Translations under genes and position numbers: made by a program
Part shown: positions 1-8,366 of the stretch, piece after piece
Numbering within the stretch: position 1 is the stretch's first letter
Layout: each line of letters opens with the position of its first letter
Notes under the pieces: generated by a model
What the model was told of the DNA's origin: nothing
What the model saw: only the letters and a program-made list of their open reading frames with translations
Databases searched by the model: none
Source of the DNA: Microbacterium lacticum
GTDB lineage: Bacteria > Actinomycetota > Actinomycetes > Actinomycetales > Microbacteriaceae
Direction: 5' to 3'
Length of the DNA: 64,000 bases
NCBI RefSeq assembly: GCF_006716815.1
Contig: NZ_VFPS01000003.1
Coordinates: forward strand, 372,001 to 436,000

Positions 1-24
1 ATCGCCGTCGTCGGTCGTCGGCGC

Positions 25-1014
25 TCAGTCGTCGAGGGGTGCGACGTCGACCGAGACGCGCAGCGTGGAGCGCTTCGCCTTCGTGAAGATGATGCCCTTC
101 ACCGGCGAGACGTCGCCGTAGTCGCGGCCCCAGGCGACGGTGACGTAGCGGTCGTCGGCCCACTGGTCGTTCGTCGGGTCGATCGCGAGCCACTGGCCGC
201 CGGCCAAGCCCTCACCGCCGGCACCGCCCGACCCCCCACCGCCCGACCCCTCAGCGCCTGATCCCTCAGCGCCCCGGGAACCCCCGTCGACACCGCCCTC
301 CCCGACCGGCGGCAGCCACACGGCCAGCCACGCGTGCGAGGCATCCGCTCCGAAGGCGCGCTCTTTGCCGGGCGCCGGACGCGTCGCGAGGTACCCCGAC
401 ACGTACCGCGCGGCGACGCCGTGCGAGCGCAGGCAGGCGAGAGCGATGTGGGCGAAGTCCTGGCACACCCCCGCGCGGGCCTGCATCGCGTCGGCGACCG
501 TGCTCGTGACCGTCGTCGCGGTCTTGTCGTAGTCGAAGTCGCGGAAGATGCGCCGCATCAGGTCGGTCGCCGCCTCTCCGAGCGGGCGGCCGGGCGTCAG
601 TGACTGCGCGCCGTAGGCGACCGCCTCGGGCGCGTGGCGGGCGCGCGCCGATTCGAGCGCGTACTCGGTCGCCGCCCAGGCGCCGGGAACCTCGGGGTGC
701 ATGAGCGGGCGCGCGCGCTCCCACGGCTGCGCCAGCGCGTCCGGGTCGTAGGCGGGCACGTCGACGACGACGTCGCTCGACGCCGTGATCGTGAGCTCGG
801 AATGCGGGTCGGTGAGGTGGAAGTAGGTCGACGAGTTGCCGAAGTAGTCGCGGTCGGCGGCGAGGTCGCCGGGCATGGGGTCGACGACCACATCGGATGC
901 CTCGAGCCGCTGCCACGGCAGGTCGCGCGGCACCAGGTGGAACTGCCCCACGCTGTCCTGCACCGGCTTCGCGTAGCTGTAGGCGGTGCGGTGCCACACC
1001 CGGTAGCGGGTCAT
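25..1014 (-). CDS. transglutaminase-like cysteine protease family protein
   Basis: 329-residue protein starting MTRYRVWHRT, typical of the transglutaminase/Bro-N family that sits beside alpha-E and ATP-grasp proteins. The papain-like triad is visible: Cys184 in AGVCQDFAH, His227 in ASHAWLAVW and Asp279 in AIDPTND. Residues 1-90 form the usual N-terminal beta domain. ATG was chosen because it overlaps the stop of the upstream gene by 4 bp (ATGA), indicating translational coupling. Known relatives are thought to make or cleave peptide or isopeptide bonds on small peptides; the substrate here is unknown. Odd feature: a Gly/Ser/Glu-rich stretch of about 35 residues (about 238-273) is inserted between the catalytic His and Asp. 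No signal peptide, so it is probably cytoplasmic. Confidence 0.88.
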   Translation of the reverse strand: MTRYRVWHRTAYSYAKPVQDSVGQFHLVPRDLPWQRLEASDVVVDPMPGDLAADRDYFGNSSTYFHLTDPHSELTITASSDVVVDVPAYDPDALAQPWERARPLMHPEVPGAWAATEYALESARARHAPEAVAYGAQSLTPGRPLGEAATDLMRRIFRDFDYDKTATTVTSTVADAMQARAGVCQDFAHIALACLRSHGVAARYVSGYLATRPAPGKERAFGADASHAWLAVWLPPVGEGGVDGGSRGAEGSGAEGSGGGGSGGAGGEGLAGGQWLAIDPTNDQWADDRYVTVAWGRDYGDVSPVKGIIFTKAKRSTLRVSVDVAPLDD

Positions 1015-3620
1015 GCGCGCGCCTCCATCACTTCGATGAGCGAGAGCTCCGACAGCGGCACCGCGGGCGGACCGCTCTCGAAGTGCAGGTGCCGCACGGC
1101 GTCGGAGAGTCGCTCGAGCTGCTCGGTCACGTGCGCGAGGTAGTCGACGAGCGCCTCGCGCCGGGCGGTGCCGCCGACGGAAGCCGCGCCGGAAGCCGCG
1201 CTGACCGCGGCGAGCGCGGTGACGTCGAGGGCGGCCACCTCGGTGTCGAGGTGGTCGAGCAGCCGCTCGGCGCGACTCGAGCCGGTCGAGGCGGGCATGG
1301 CCGCGAGGTGGGTGCGCAGCTCGGCGAGCGCGAACGTGAGCGAGCGCGGGTTGCTGCCGTCGAGGAGCAGCAGATCGAGCACGTCGGCGGCGCGCACCGA
1401 CCCGCGGTAGCGGCGCCGGTAGGTGACGACGCTCTCGGATGCCAGGAGCACCGCCTCGAGCACGTCGCGCGTCGTGCGGGCGTCGTGCCGCTCGGCGAGA
1501 CCGGCGGTGAGCAGTTCGCACAGCTGCAGTCCGCGCTCGAGGTAGCGGCCCGCCTCGATCATGTGCCAGCCGGTGTCGCGGATCATGTTCGCCGTGACGC
1601 CGTAGAGCGAGAGCATCGCGGCCAGCATCCGGCCGCCCGACTCGGCCGTGCGGTGCGGGTGCGCCGAACTGCGGAGGGCACGGGTCGCGCGGTCGATGTT
1701 CGCGAACACCCGCCACGTGTCGCCGGAGAGCTGGTCGCGCACCCCTTCCATCGCCTCGCGCAGCCGCGCGATCGAGTGGGCGGCGGAGCCGGGGCGGGCG
1801 GCGTCGAGCAGCAGCGAGCGGAGCTCGGCCTCCGGGTCGAGGGAGCGCATGCCCGCGAGGCGCGCGAGCGCGTCGAGCAGCACGCGCGGCGGCTCGGCGA
1901 GCGCGCCGGCGGTGTAGGCTCCGGGCTGGTCGAGCTCGGCCTGGACGGCCAGCAGCAGCCGCAGCAGGTCTTCGGTGCGTTCGGCGTAGCGACCGGTCCA
2001 GAACATGTCGGCGTGGGCGCGGGGCGCGAGCGGCGGGATCGTCCGGGCCGACGAGCCGGCGGGCAGCGGCGAGGTCTCACCGAGGTTCTGGTCGGGGTCG
2101 GCCTCCGAGGCCTTCAGCACCCAGACGTCCTTCGTGCGGGGCAGGGCGTCGGCGTTCTCGCGCACGGTCGCGAGCCCCCCGACCAGCGGCCGATAGGTCG
2201 AGCCGTAGCGCAGCGCGAACGCGCGCAGTGTCACCGGCTGCGCGGCGGCCCGCCCGGTCCGCGGCGTCGCGCTCTCCCCGGCGCCGCGGCCGGCACCCTG
2301 ACCGAGGCGCGCGGGCGACCACACCGGCGTCTGCGACAGCGGCAGGTGGTCCTGCCCGACGTAGCGGTGCGGGGTCGCCCGGATGCGCGCGGCGAGCTCT
2401 GCCGGAGAGAGGTGCTCCAGCACCTTCCGCGGCTCGTCGATCGTGCGCACGATCAGCGTAGGGTCGCCCGCGTCGAGGCGGGCGAGGACGAGCTCACGGG
2501 ATGCCTCGTCACCGCACCACCACGTGGGCACCGAGGGCAGCCGCAGCTGCTCGCCCAGCAGCGCCTCGCACGCCGCCGCGAGGTAGGGCATGAGCGCCGG
2601 GTTCTCGAGCACTCCGGCGCCGAGTCCGTTGACGAGCCGCACTCTGCCGCGGCGCACCGCCTCGGTGAGGCCCGCGACGCCGAGCCGAGAGTCGCCGCGC
2701 AGTTCGAGCGGGTCGCACCACGCGGCATCCACGCGGCGGATGATCACGTCGATGCGGTCCGTCGGCCGCCGCGCGGGCCAGCCGGCGGGCTTCATCCACA
2801 CGAACCCGTCGCGTACGACGAGGTCGCTGCCCTGCACGAGCGGCAACCCGAGCGCGTTGGCGAGGAACGCCTGGTCGAACGCGGTCTCGCTGAGGGTGCC
2901 GGGGGAGAGGATCACGACGCGGGCGTCATCGACCGAGCCGAGCGTCGACGAGAGCAGCGCCGCGCGCAGTGCCGCGAAGTACGGGTCGAGGTGGTGGAGG
3001 CTGCTCTCCTGGAAGAGGTCGGGCATGACCTGCGAGATCACGCGCCGGTTCTCGGCGGCGAAGCCCAGCCCCGACGGCGCCTGCACGCGGTCGGCGAGGG
3101 CGTGCCATTCGCCGTCGGCGTCGCGCCCGAGATCGACCGCCGACAGCAGCAGCGGCTGCGGATCGACGGCGCTGCGACGGGCGAGCGGGCGCAGGTACCC
3201 GGAGTGACCGACGACAACCGCCGCCGGCACGATCCCCTCGCGCAGCAGACGGCGCTCGCCGTACAGGTCGACGAGGATCGCGTTGAGCAGTTCGGCGCGC
3301 TGCGCGAGCGCGACCTCGAGGGGTGCCCAGGCCGCCGCGTCGAGCACGAGCGGCACGGGGTCGAGCTGCCACGGCTGGGCACCCGCGTCGGGCCGGGCGT
3401 AGGAGACGCCGTCGTCGGCGAGGAAGCGCACGATCTCGCCGTCGACGCGGTGCAGATCGTCGGCGCTCAGCGCGAGCGCGTGCGCGGCGAGCGCCTTCCA
3501 GCCCGGCCGGAACGACCCGTCGGTCTCGACGACCTCGTCGTAGCGCGCCGGCTCGCCCGCTCCGGCGAGGGGCAGCGTCGGCTGCGACACGGTCGCGGCA
3601 TAGTCGCGCAGCACACTCAC
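1011..3620 (-). CDS. circularly permuted ATP-grasp protein fused to an alpha-E domain
   Basis: 869-residue fusion. The N-terminal part (roughly residues 1-480) is a circularly permuted type-2 ATP-grasp (DUF404/DUF407 type) with PGTLSETAFDQAFLAN, GLGAGVLENPALMPYL and RATPHRYVGQDHLPLS segments. After a low-complexity linker the C-terminal part (from about ADMFWTGRYAERTEDLLRLL) is an alpha-E helical domain (DUF403). The two are often separate genes; here they are one chain. The family is known to cluster with transglutaminases and is predicted to ligate small peptides; product unknown. The start is GTG at 3620, preceded by GGGAGGTGA; longer upstream frames are antisense coding noise. It is co-transcribed with the downstream transglutaminase (4-bp overlap). 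Confidence 0.88.
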   Translation of the reverse strand: MSVLRDYAATVSQPTLPLAGAGEPARYDEVVETDGSFRPGWKALAAHALALSADDLHRVDGEIVRFLADDGVSYARPDAGAQPWQLDPVPLVLDAAAWAPLEVALAQRAELLNAILVDLYGERRLLREGIVPAAVVVGHSGYLRPLARRSAVDPQPLLLSAVDLGRDADGEWHALADRVQAPSGLGFAAENRRVISQVMPDLFQESSLHHLDPYFAALRAALLSSTLGSVDDARVVILSPGTLSETAFDQAFLANALGLPLVQGSDLVVRDGFVWMKPAGWPARRPTDRIDVIIRRVDAAWCDPLELRGDSRLGVAGLTEAVRRGRVRLVNGLGAGVLENPALMPYLAAACEALLGEQLRLPSVPTWWCGDEASRELVLARLDAGDPTLIVRTIDEPRKVLEHLSPAELAARIRATPHRYVGQDHLPLSQTPVWSPARLGQGAGRGAGESATPRTGRAAAQPVTLRAFALRYGSTYRPLVGGLATVRENADALPRTKDVWVLKASEADPDQNLGETSPLPAGSSARTIPPLAPRAHADMFWTGRYAERTEDLLRLLLAVQAELDQPGAYTAGALAEPPRVLLDALARLAGMRSLDPEAELRSLLLDAARPGSAAHSIARLREAMEGVRDQLSGDTWRVFANIDRATRALRSSAHPHRTAESGGRMLAAMLSLYGVTANMIRDTGWHMIEAGRYLERGLQLCELLTAGLAERHDARTTRDVLEAVLLASESVVTYRRRYRGSVRAADVLDLLLLDGSNPRSLTFALAELRTHLAAMPASTGSSRAERLLDHLDTEVAALDVTALAAVSAASGAASVGGTARREALVDYLAHVTEQLERLSDAVRHLHFESGPPAVPLSELSLIEVMEARA

Positions 3621-3725
3621 GTCGGTCACCTCCCGTCGCACCGGTTTCGCGGGCGCCGGCGGCCAGCATCCCCAGGTGACCAGCGTAGGGGGCGTGGATG
3701 CCGGTGCGGCGCATCCGATCGGCAA

Positions 3726-3731
3726 TACAGT
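3726..3731 (+). promoter_or_regulatory. -10 box (TACAGT) for a leaderless start
   Basis: TACAGT lies exactly 6 nt before the GTG at 3738, with no ribosome binding site between. This is the spacing expected if transcription begins at the start codon itself. The same arrangement recurs at a dozen other genes in this window. Confidence 0.6.
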
Positions 3732-3737
3732 GGGGTC

Positions 3738-4238
3738 GTGTCCGCCGTCACCGTCCGTCCCGCCCGCACGTCGGATGTGCGTGGCATCCTCGCCCTGCTG
3801 CAGCCGTGGGTGGAGCGCCGGATCCTGCTCGGCAAAGACGTCGTCACCGTCTACGAGGCGGTGCAGGAGTTCGTCGTCGCGGAGGTCGACGGCATCCTCG
3901 TCGGGTGCGGCGCGCTGCACGTGATGTGGGAGGACCTGGGTGAGATCCGCACGCTCATCGTCGCGGATGCCTGGCTGCACCACGGCGTCGGCGGCGCGAT
4001 CGTCGACCGGCTGCAGCTCAACGCCCGCGAGCTCGGACTCTCGCGCCTGTTCTGCCTGACGTTCGAGGTCGACTTCTTCACGCGACGCGGGTTCGCGCCG
4101 ATCGGCGAGCACATCGTCGACCCCGACGTGTACTCGCAGCTGCTGCGCAGCCCCGACGAGGGCGTCGCGGAGTTCCTCGACCTCGCGCACGTCAAGCCGA
4201 ACACGCTCGGCAACACCCGCATGCTCAAGGAGCTGTGA
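3738..4238 (+). CDS. amino-acid N-acetyltransferase (GNAT, ArgA-like)
   Basis: 166-residue GNAT protein beginning VSAVTVRPARTSDVRGI. The acetyl-CoA fold is recognisable: beta-strand EIRTLIVADAWLHHGVGGAIVD with the H-x-x-G-V-G/A pyrophosphate loop, then ARELGLSRLFCLTFEVDFFTRRGF, the FFxxxGF motif of glutamate N-acetyltransferases. Short stand-alone ArgA-type proteins of this length carry out the first step of arginine synthesis (acetyl-CoA + glutamate to N-acetylglutamate) in actinobacteria lacking classical ArgA; that assignment is by family resemblance. GTG at 3738 is supported by the -10 box 6 nt upstream. The gene is divergent from the ATP-grasp operon and followed after 28 nt by a separately promoted gene. 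Confidence 0.85.
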   Translation: MSAVTVRPARTSDVRGILALLQPWVERRILLGKDVVTVYEAVQEFVVAEVDGILVGCGALHVMWEDLGEIRTLIVADAWLHHGVGGAIVDRLQLNARELGLSRLFCLTFEVDFFTRRGFAPIGEHIVDPDVYSQLLRSPDEGVAEFLDLAHVKPNTLGNTRMLKEL

Positions 4239-4254
4239 GCAGGGGGCTGCGGCT

Positions 4255-4260
4255 TAGCCT
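4255..4260 (+). promoter_or_regulatory. -10 box (TAGCCT) for a leaderless start
   Basis: TAGCCT ends 6 nt before the GTG at 4267, matching the leaderless spacing seen repeatedly in this window. It sits in the short gap after the acetyltransferase stop, so the downstream gene probably has its own transcript. Confidence 0.55.
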
Positions 4261-4266
4261 GGACGG

Positions 4267-4953
4267 GTGAGCACTCCCACCCGGCGCCGCCCCTCGCCGG
4301 CCGTCTACCGCCGGCGTCGCCTCGTGGCGCTGCTGCTCGCGTTGATCGTGGTCGGCGGCATTGTGGCGCTGGTGCTCGCGCTGTGGCAGCCGTGGCGGGA
4401 TGCGCCGGTGTCGCAGCCGACGCCCTCGGTCTCGACGACGGCCGCCACGCCCGGTGCGGCGACGCCCGCCGAGAGCACACCGGCAGCGGATGCCACCGAC
4501 ACGCCCGCCGCCGAGGAACCGGACCCCGGGGCATCCGGCACCGCCCCGGCGATCGCGGCGTGCTCGACGTCGGACATCACGGTGCTCGCCGTCACCGACA
4601 AAGACGTCTACGCCGCCGGCGAGCAGCCGCAGCTGTCGATCACACTGTCGAACAACGCGGCGACGCCGTGTCTGATCAACGTGGGCACCGCGACGCAGTC
4701 GTTCGTGATCACGAGCGGCTCCGACACGTGGTGGCGCTCGACCGACTGCCAGAGCGAGTCGAGCGATCAGGTGGTGCAGCTCGCCGCCGGCCAGACGGTC
4801 TCGAGCGTCACGCCGGTGGTGTGGGATCGCACCCGCTCGTCGGTCGACTCGTGCGGGTCGTCGCGTCCGCAGGCGCCGGCGGGGTACTTCCACCTGCAGG
4901 TCTCGATCGGGGGCATCGAGGCGGCCGACACCCGCATGTTCGAGCTGCGCTGA
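4267..4953 (+). CDS. membrane-anchored extracytoplasmic protein, unknown function
   Basis: 228 residues, MSTPTRRRPSPAVYRRRRLV followed by a hydrophobic segment at about residues 22-38 (LLLALIVVGGIVALVLAL). A Thr/Ala/Pro-rich linker (about 45-95) leads to a C-terminal globular domain of about 130 residues with conserved-looking Cys residues (AIAACSTSD, ATPCLIN, STDCQSE, VDSCGSS). The arrangement is Arg-rich cytoplasmic tail, one transmembrane helix, flexible linker, external domain. Such proteins are common single-copy hypotheticals in Microbacteriaceae; the four Cys suggest disulfides outside the membrane. No enzyme motif seen. Confidence 0.75.
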   Translation: MSTPTRRRPSPAVYRRRRLVALLLALIVVGGIVALVLALWQPWRDAPVSQPTPSVSTTAATPGAATPAESTPAADATDTPAAEEPDPGASGTAPAIAACSTSDITVLAVTDKDVYAAGEQPQLSITLSNNAATPCLINVGTATQSFVITSGSDTWWRSTDCQSESSDQVVQLAAGQTVSSVTPVVWDRTRSSVDSCGSSRPQAPAGYFHLQVSIGGIEAADTRMFELR

Positions 4954-5149
4954 TCGTTGATGTGGGCGTATTGCTCGTCTGAGAGAATTCTCATCCTCTG
5001 AACTACCTGCCAGGGTGCCGATGCGGCGGAGAGATGCGTACCCTTCAATACAGCTCCTGCGGTGCGTCCCCGTCGTCCCCAGCTTCGGTTTCGACGCCAA
5101 CCCCAGTGGTCTCGATATTTTGGATACTGCGCCGCAGTGAGCTTTGGCT

Positions 5150-5200
5150 CTCTCGATTCTCCCAGTCCCCAATGGGGGGATCGAGAGGGCCCCCCTTTTC
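5150..5200 (+). terminator. candidate hairpin terminator
   Basis: CTCTCGAT (5150-5157) pairs with ATCGAGAG (5180-5187). The stem extends inward through TCTCCC/GGGGGG (two wobbles) around a loop AGTCCCCAAT, and the 3' side is followed by GGGCCCCCCTTTT. It lies about 200 bp past the stop at 4953 and just before the next gene. The 280-bp gap also has a small palindrome GAGAATTCTC near 4985; nothing coding is evident there. Confidence 0.5.
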
Positions 5201-5220
5201 CCCAGCCCCGAGTGCTCTCG

Positions 5221-5226
5221 TAGTCT
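5221..5226 (+). promoter_or_regulatory. -10 box (TAGTCT) for a leaderless start
   Basis: TAGTCT is followed by GGGACC and then ATG at 5233: the 6-nt leaderless spacing. No Shine-Dalgarno sequence fits between the box and the start. Confidence 0.6.
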
Positions 5227-5232
5227 GGGACC

Positions 5233-5634
5233 ATGGCCGGCAAGAAGCGCGCGCAGGCGCCCCTGGAGTTCCGCAACCCGCAGCTGGCCGACGCCCTGCA
5301 GACGCAGGACATGGCTGCGCTCGCGTTCGCGCTGCGGCACGGGCCGACCGTGGTGCCGCTGATGCGTGCCGGTCAGCGCGATGATCCACAAGACAGCGGC
5401 GAGGTGTGGACCTACCGCGACCGGAACACCGGCGACGTCGCGCTGCTGCTGTTCAGCGACGCCGCGAACAAGCCGGCGGCGCTCCCGGCCGCCGTCGGAC
5501 TGCAGTCGCCGGCGTGGTTGCGCGCCTTTCTCGGGGCGCACGCCGACGAGATCACGACGGTCTTCTTCGACATCGCCGGTCCGCACGCCATGCAGGCCGC
5601 TCCCGCCGACGTGATCGCCGCGCTCGACGCCTGA
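5233..5634 (+). CDS. SseB-like small protein, function unknown
   Basis: 133 residues, MAGKKRAQAPLEFRNPQLAD onward. The layout (helix of about 20 residues, PTVVPLMRAG, then GDVALLLFSDAANKP and WLRAFLGAHADEITTVFFDIAGPHAMQAAPADVIAALDA) resembles SseB-type/enhanced-serine-sensitivity proteins common as small actinobacterial hypotheticals. No catalytic motif is visible. It converges on radA with a 28-nt gap and has its own leaderless promoter. Start is fixed by the -10 box. Confidence 0.7.
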   Translation: MAGKKRAQAPLEFRNPQLADALQTQDMAALAFALRHGPTVVPLMRAGQRDDPQDSGEVWTYRDRNTGDVALLLFSDAANKPAALPAAVGLQSPAWLRAFLGAHADEITTVFFDIAGPHAMQAAPADVIAALDA

Positions 5635-5662
5635 CGGCCGCGTCTCGACGGCGGACGGCCGC

Positions 5663-7024
5663 TCAGAACCCGGGTTCGTCGCCGGGTTCGACCGGATGCA
5701 GCCGCGGCAGATCGCGGAGGGCGCTGCGCAGGTCGGGCGAGGCGGTGTCGACGATCGTGCGGTAGCCGAGCCGGGTCGCCTCCGCGCGCCGCTGCTCGTG
5801 CTGCGTGACGGCGCGCACCTCGCCGGCGAGGCTCAGCTCGCCGATCGCGACGAGCTTCGCCGGGTTCGGCCGGTTCGAGACCGCGCTCGCGACGGCGAGG
5901 GCGATCGCGAGATCGGCGGCGGGCTCGGTGAGGCGCACCCCGCCGACGGTTGAGACGTAGACATCCTGGTCGGAGAGGCGGAGCCCCGCGCGCTTCTCGA
6001 GCACCGCGAGCACCATCGCGACCCGCGCCCCGTCGACACCGCTGACGATCCGCCGCGGATTCGGGCCCGAGCCGGGCAGGGTGAGCGCCTGCACTTCGAC
6101 CGGCAGTGCGCGGCGGCCCTCGAGGGCGATCGTGACGCAGGTGCCCGGTTCGCGTGAGCCGTGGCCGAGGAAGAGGGCGCTCGGGTCGGGCACCTCGGCG
6201 ATGCCGTGCTGGGTCTGCTCGAAGCAGCCGACCTCGTCGGTGGCGCCGAAACGGTTCTTCAGCGCGCGCACGAACCGCAGCGCGGTCTGCCGGTCGCCCT
6301 CGAAGTGGCAGACGACGTCGACGAGGTGCTCGAGGATGCGCGGCCCCGCGACCTGGCCGTCTTTCGTGACGTGCCCGACGAGGATGACCGGCAGCCCACG
6401 ATCCTTCGCGACGCGGATGAGCGTGGATGCCACTTCGCGCACCTGACTCGGATGCCCGGCCGCGCCGTCGATGAGCCCCGACGAGACCGTCTGCACCGAG
6501 TCGACGATGAGGAGGCCGGGTGCCGTCTCGTCGACGTGGCCGAGGATCGTGGCCAGGTCGGTCTCGGCTGCGAGGTAGAGCTCGTCGTGCAGGGAACCGG
6601 TGCGCTCGGCTCGGAGCCGCACCTGGGCGAGCGACTCCTCGGCGCTGACGTAGAGCACGCGCCCGCCCGCGGCGGCGGTGCGCGCGGCGACCTCGAGCAG
6701 CAGGGTGGACTTTCCGACGCCGGGCTCGCCAGAGAGCAGGATCGCGGCGCCCGGCACGATGCCGCCGCCCAGCACGCGGTCGAACTCGCCGATGCCCGAC
6801 GTGCGCCGCGGGGTCTCGCGGGTGTCGATCTCGGTGATCGGGCGTGCGGAGCGGCTCGGCGCGAGGGGCGTCACCGCGGGGGAGGCGATGCCGGTGGACG
6901 TCGCCGCCTCGACGACGGTGCCCCACTGCTGGCATTCACCGCAGCGACCGACCCACTTGGCGCTCGTCCACCCGCACTCCGTGCAGCGATAGGCCAGCGT
7001 GCTCGCCGCGCGTTTGGATGCCAT
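5663..7024 (-). CDS. radA: DNA repair protein RadA
   Basis: 453 residues, the usual length for RadA/Sms. A four-Cys zinc finger is at the N-terminus (Cys14, Cys17, Cys28, Cys31 in YRCTECGW...GRCGECQQW). Then come Walker A GEPGVGKST, Walker B-type LLIVDSVQT and the RadA signature KNRFG (LKNRFGATDEVG), and finally a Lon-protease-like C-terminal domain (VQALTLPGSG... VYVSTVGGVRLTEPAADLAIALAVASA). RadA is a RecA-like branch-migration motor acting in recombinational repair. ATG at 7024 is preceded at the 6-nt leaderless distance by TAGCCT. Single-gene transcript, convergent with the small gene at 5233. Confidence 0.97.
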   Translation of the reverse strand: MASKRAASTLAYRCTECGWTSAKWVGRCGECQQWGTVVEAATSTGIASPAVTPLAPSRSARPITEIDTRETPRRTSGIGEFDRVLGGGIVPGAAILLSGEPGVGKSTLLLEVAARTAAAGGRVLYVSAEESLAQVRLRAERTGSLHDELYLAAETDLATILGHVDETAPGLLIVDSVQTVSSGLIDGAAGHPSQVREVASTLIRVAKDRGLPVILVGHVTKDGQVAGPRILEHLVDVVCHFEGDRQTALRFVRALKNRFGATDEVGCFEQTQHGIAEVPDPSALFLGHGSREPGTCVTIALEGRRALPVEVQALTLPGSGPNPRRIVSGVDGARVAMVLAVLEKRAGLRLSDQDVYVSTVGGVRLTEPAADLAIALAVASAVSNRPNPAKLVAIGELSLAGEVRAVTQHEQRRAEATRLGYRTIVDTASPDLRSALRDLPRLHPVEPGDEPGF

Positions 7025-7030
7025 GGAACC

Positions 7031-7036
7031 AGGCTA
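7031..7036 (-). promoter_or_regulatory. -10 box (TAGCCT) of radA
   Basis: Read on the minus strand, TAGCCT is followed by GGTTCC and ATG (7024). Same 6-nt leaderless layout as other genes here. Confidence 0.6.
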
Positions 7037-7106
7037 TCCGTGGCATCCGACACCGCCCTCGTGCGCGCCGTGCGCCGCACCATCGATCGCGCCGCCCGCA
7101 CCACAA

Positions 7107-7178
7107 CTGCAAGGCGCAGCGCGCGACACGCCGCGGATCCTCGCCGCGCGGCGGCGTGTCGCCCGCGCGACCTTGCAG
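7107..7178. repeat. long intergenic inverted repeat downstream of ldh
   Basis: Arms begin CTGCAAGG (7107) and end CCTTGCAG (7178), with an inner match GCGACACGCCGC/GCGGCGTGTCGC and a loop of about 15 nt. It is 3' of ldh and upstream of radA in a 229-bp gap that holds no gene. It may act as a terminator or 3' stabilising structure. It is one of several such long-armed repeats with unrelated arm sequences in this window. Confidence 0.7.
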
Positions 7179-7253
7179 TGAGGGCGGACCCGGATCGGCG
7201 CAGACGGGATCAGCAACGCCGCGAGGACAGCGCCGCCGGGGGAGCCGCTCGCG

Positions 7254-8207
7254 TCAGCGGATCGAGTCGGCGACCTGGCGCAGCGCCTCGGCGGAGCGGT
7301 GGAACAGCTCGAGCTCGTGCTCGGAGAACGAGGTCTCGCGGATCGGCACGGCGCCCGCCGCCGAGACGACGGACGGCACCGAGAGGGCCACGCCGCTCAC
7401 CCCGTGGAAGTCTTCGAGCACGGTCGAGACGGGCATGACGGCGTGCTCGTCCTCGAGGATCGCCTCGACGATGCGCGCTCCCGACAGGCCGATCGCGTAA
7501 TTCGTCGCGCCCTTGCCCTGGATGACCTTGTAGGCGGCGTCGCGCACGTCGATCGCGATCTGGTCGAGTTCGTCGACCGTGAACTTCGGCTGTCCGTCGA
7601 GGGGCTGCCAGTCGAGGATCGGCACCGAGCCGATGGTCGCGTGCGACCAGAGCGGGAACTCGGTGTCGCCGTGCTCGCCGACGATGTAGGCGTGCACACT
7701 CGAGATCGAGACGCCGGCGCGCTGACCGAGCTTCCAGCGCAGGCGCGACGTGTCGAGCACGGTGCCCGAGCTGAACACGCGCTCGCGCGGCAGCCCGCTG
7801 ACCTCCTGCGCGACGACGGCCATCACGTCGGCGGGGTTGGTCACGATGACGAAGACCGCGTCGGGCGAGCGCTCGAGCAGCGACGGCACGAGAGAGCGCA
7901 GGATGCCGGCGTTGACGCCCGCCAGGTCGGTGCGGGTCTGCCCCGGCTTCTGCGCGGCGCCCGCGGTGATCACGATGACGTGCGAGTCGTTCGTGACGTC
8001 GAGGTCGGCGCCGCCGATGATGTCGCTCGTTCCGGTGAACTGCGAGCCGTGGGCGAGGTCGAGCACCTCGGCTTCGACGCGGGCGGTGGCGATGTCGTAC
8101 AGCGCCACGTGGCGCGCCGACTCGCGGATGAGGGCGGCATAGGCGACGGACGAGCCCACCGCACCAGCGCCGACGACGGTCAGTTTCGAGTTCTCGATCG
8201 CGCTCAT
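7254..8207 (-). CDS. ldh: L-lactate dehydrogenase
   Basis: 317 residues. Rossmann motif [10 protein letters not shown] at residues 11-20; Asp38 after the second strand ([10 protein letters not shown]) favours NAD. The specificity loop reads AAQKPGQTR, with Gln86 marking lactate rather than malate dehydrogenase, and Arg92 for polarising the carbonyl. The catalytic His179 is in [13 protein letters not shown], the L-LDH signature. It interconverts pyruvate/NADH and L-lactate/NAD+ in the cytoplasm. ATG at 8207 ([18 protein letters not shown]) has CAGACT 6 nt upstream. Monocistronic, with a long inverted repeat after the stop. Confidence 0.95.
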   Translation of the reverse strand: MSAIENSKLTVVGAGAVGSSVAYAALIRESARHVALYDIATARVEAEVLDLAHGSQFTGTSDIIGGADLDVTNDSHVIVITAGAAQKPGQTRTDLAGVNAGILRSLVPSLLERSPDAVFVIVTNPADVMAVVAQEVSGLPRERVFSSGTVLDTSRLRWKLGQRAGVSISSVHAYIVGEHGDTEFPLWSHATIGSVPILDWQPLDGQPKFTVDELDQIAIDVRDAAYKVIQGKGATNYAIGLSGARIVEAILEDEHAVMPVSTVLEDFHGVSGVALSVPSVVSAAGAVPIRETSFSEHELELFHRSAEALRQVADSIR

Positions 8208-8213
8208 GCGCCC

Positions 8214-8219
8214 AGTCTG
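8214..8219 (-). promoter_or_regulatory. -10 box (CAGACT) of ldh
   Basis: On the minus strand CAGACT precedes GCGCCC and the ATG at 8207 with the 6-nt leaderless spacing. The first base departs from TANNNT, so support is weaker than for the perfect boxes. Confidence 0.45.
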
Positions 8220-8366
8220 GCAGTGCGCCCTGCGTCGCGCCACTGCCGTCGAGGACTCGCGTCACGGGCAGCATCGCCCCCGCCGTCGGTGCCGACACGG
8301 TGGGGGCATTGCCGGTGTCGGTGGGACGCGCGAGCATGGAAGGGCATCCGTTCGAAGGAGAATCGC

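Noticed and set aside
897..4238. Very long open frames of about 1,000-1,100 codons on both strands over the same DNA
   Set aside because: These are effects of high GC. Only the minus-strand ATP-grasp/alpha-E and transglutaminase genes and the short plus-strand acetyltransferase show family motifs.
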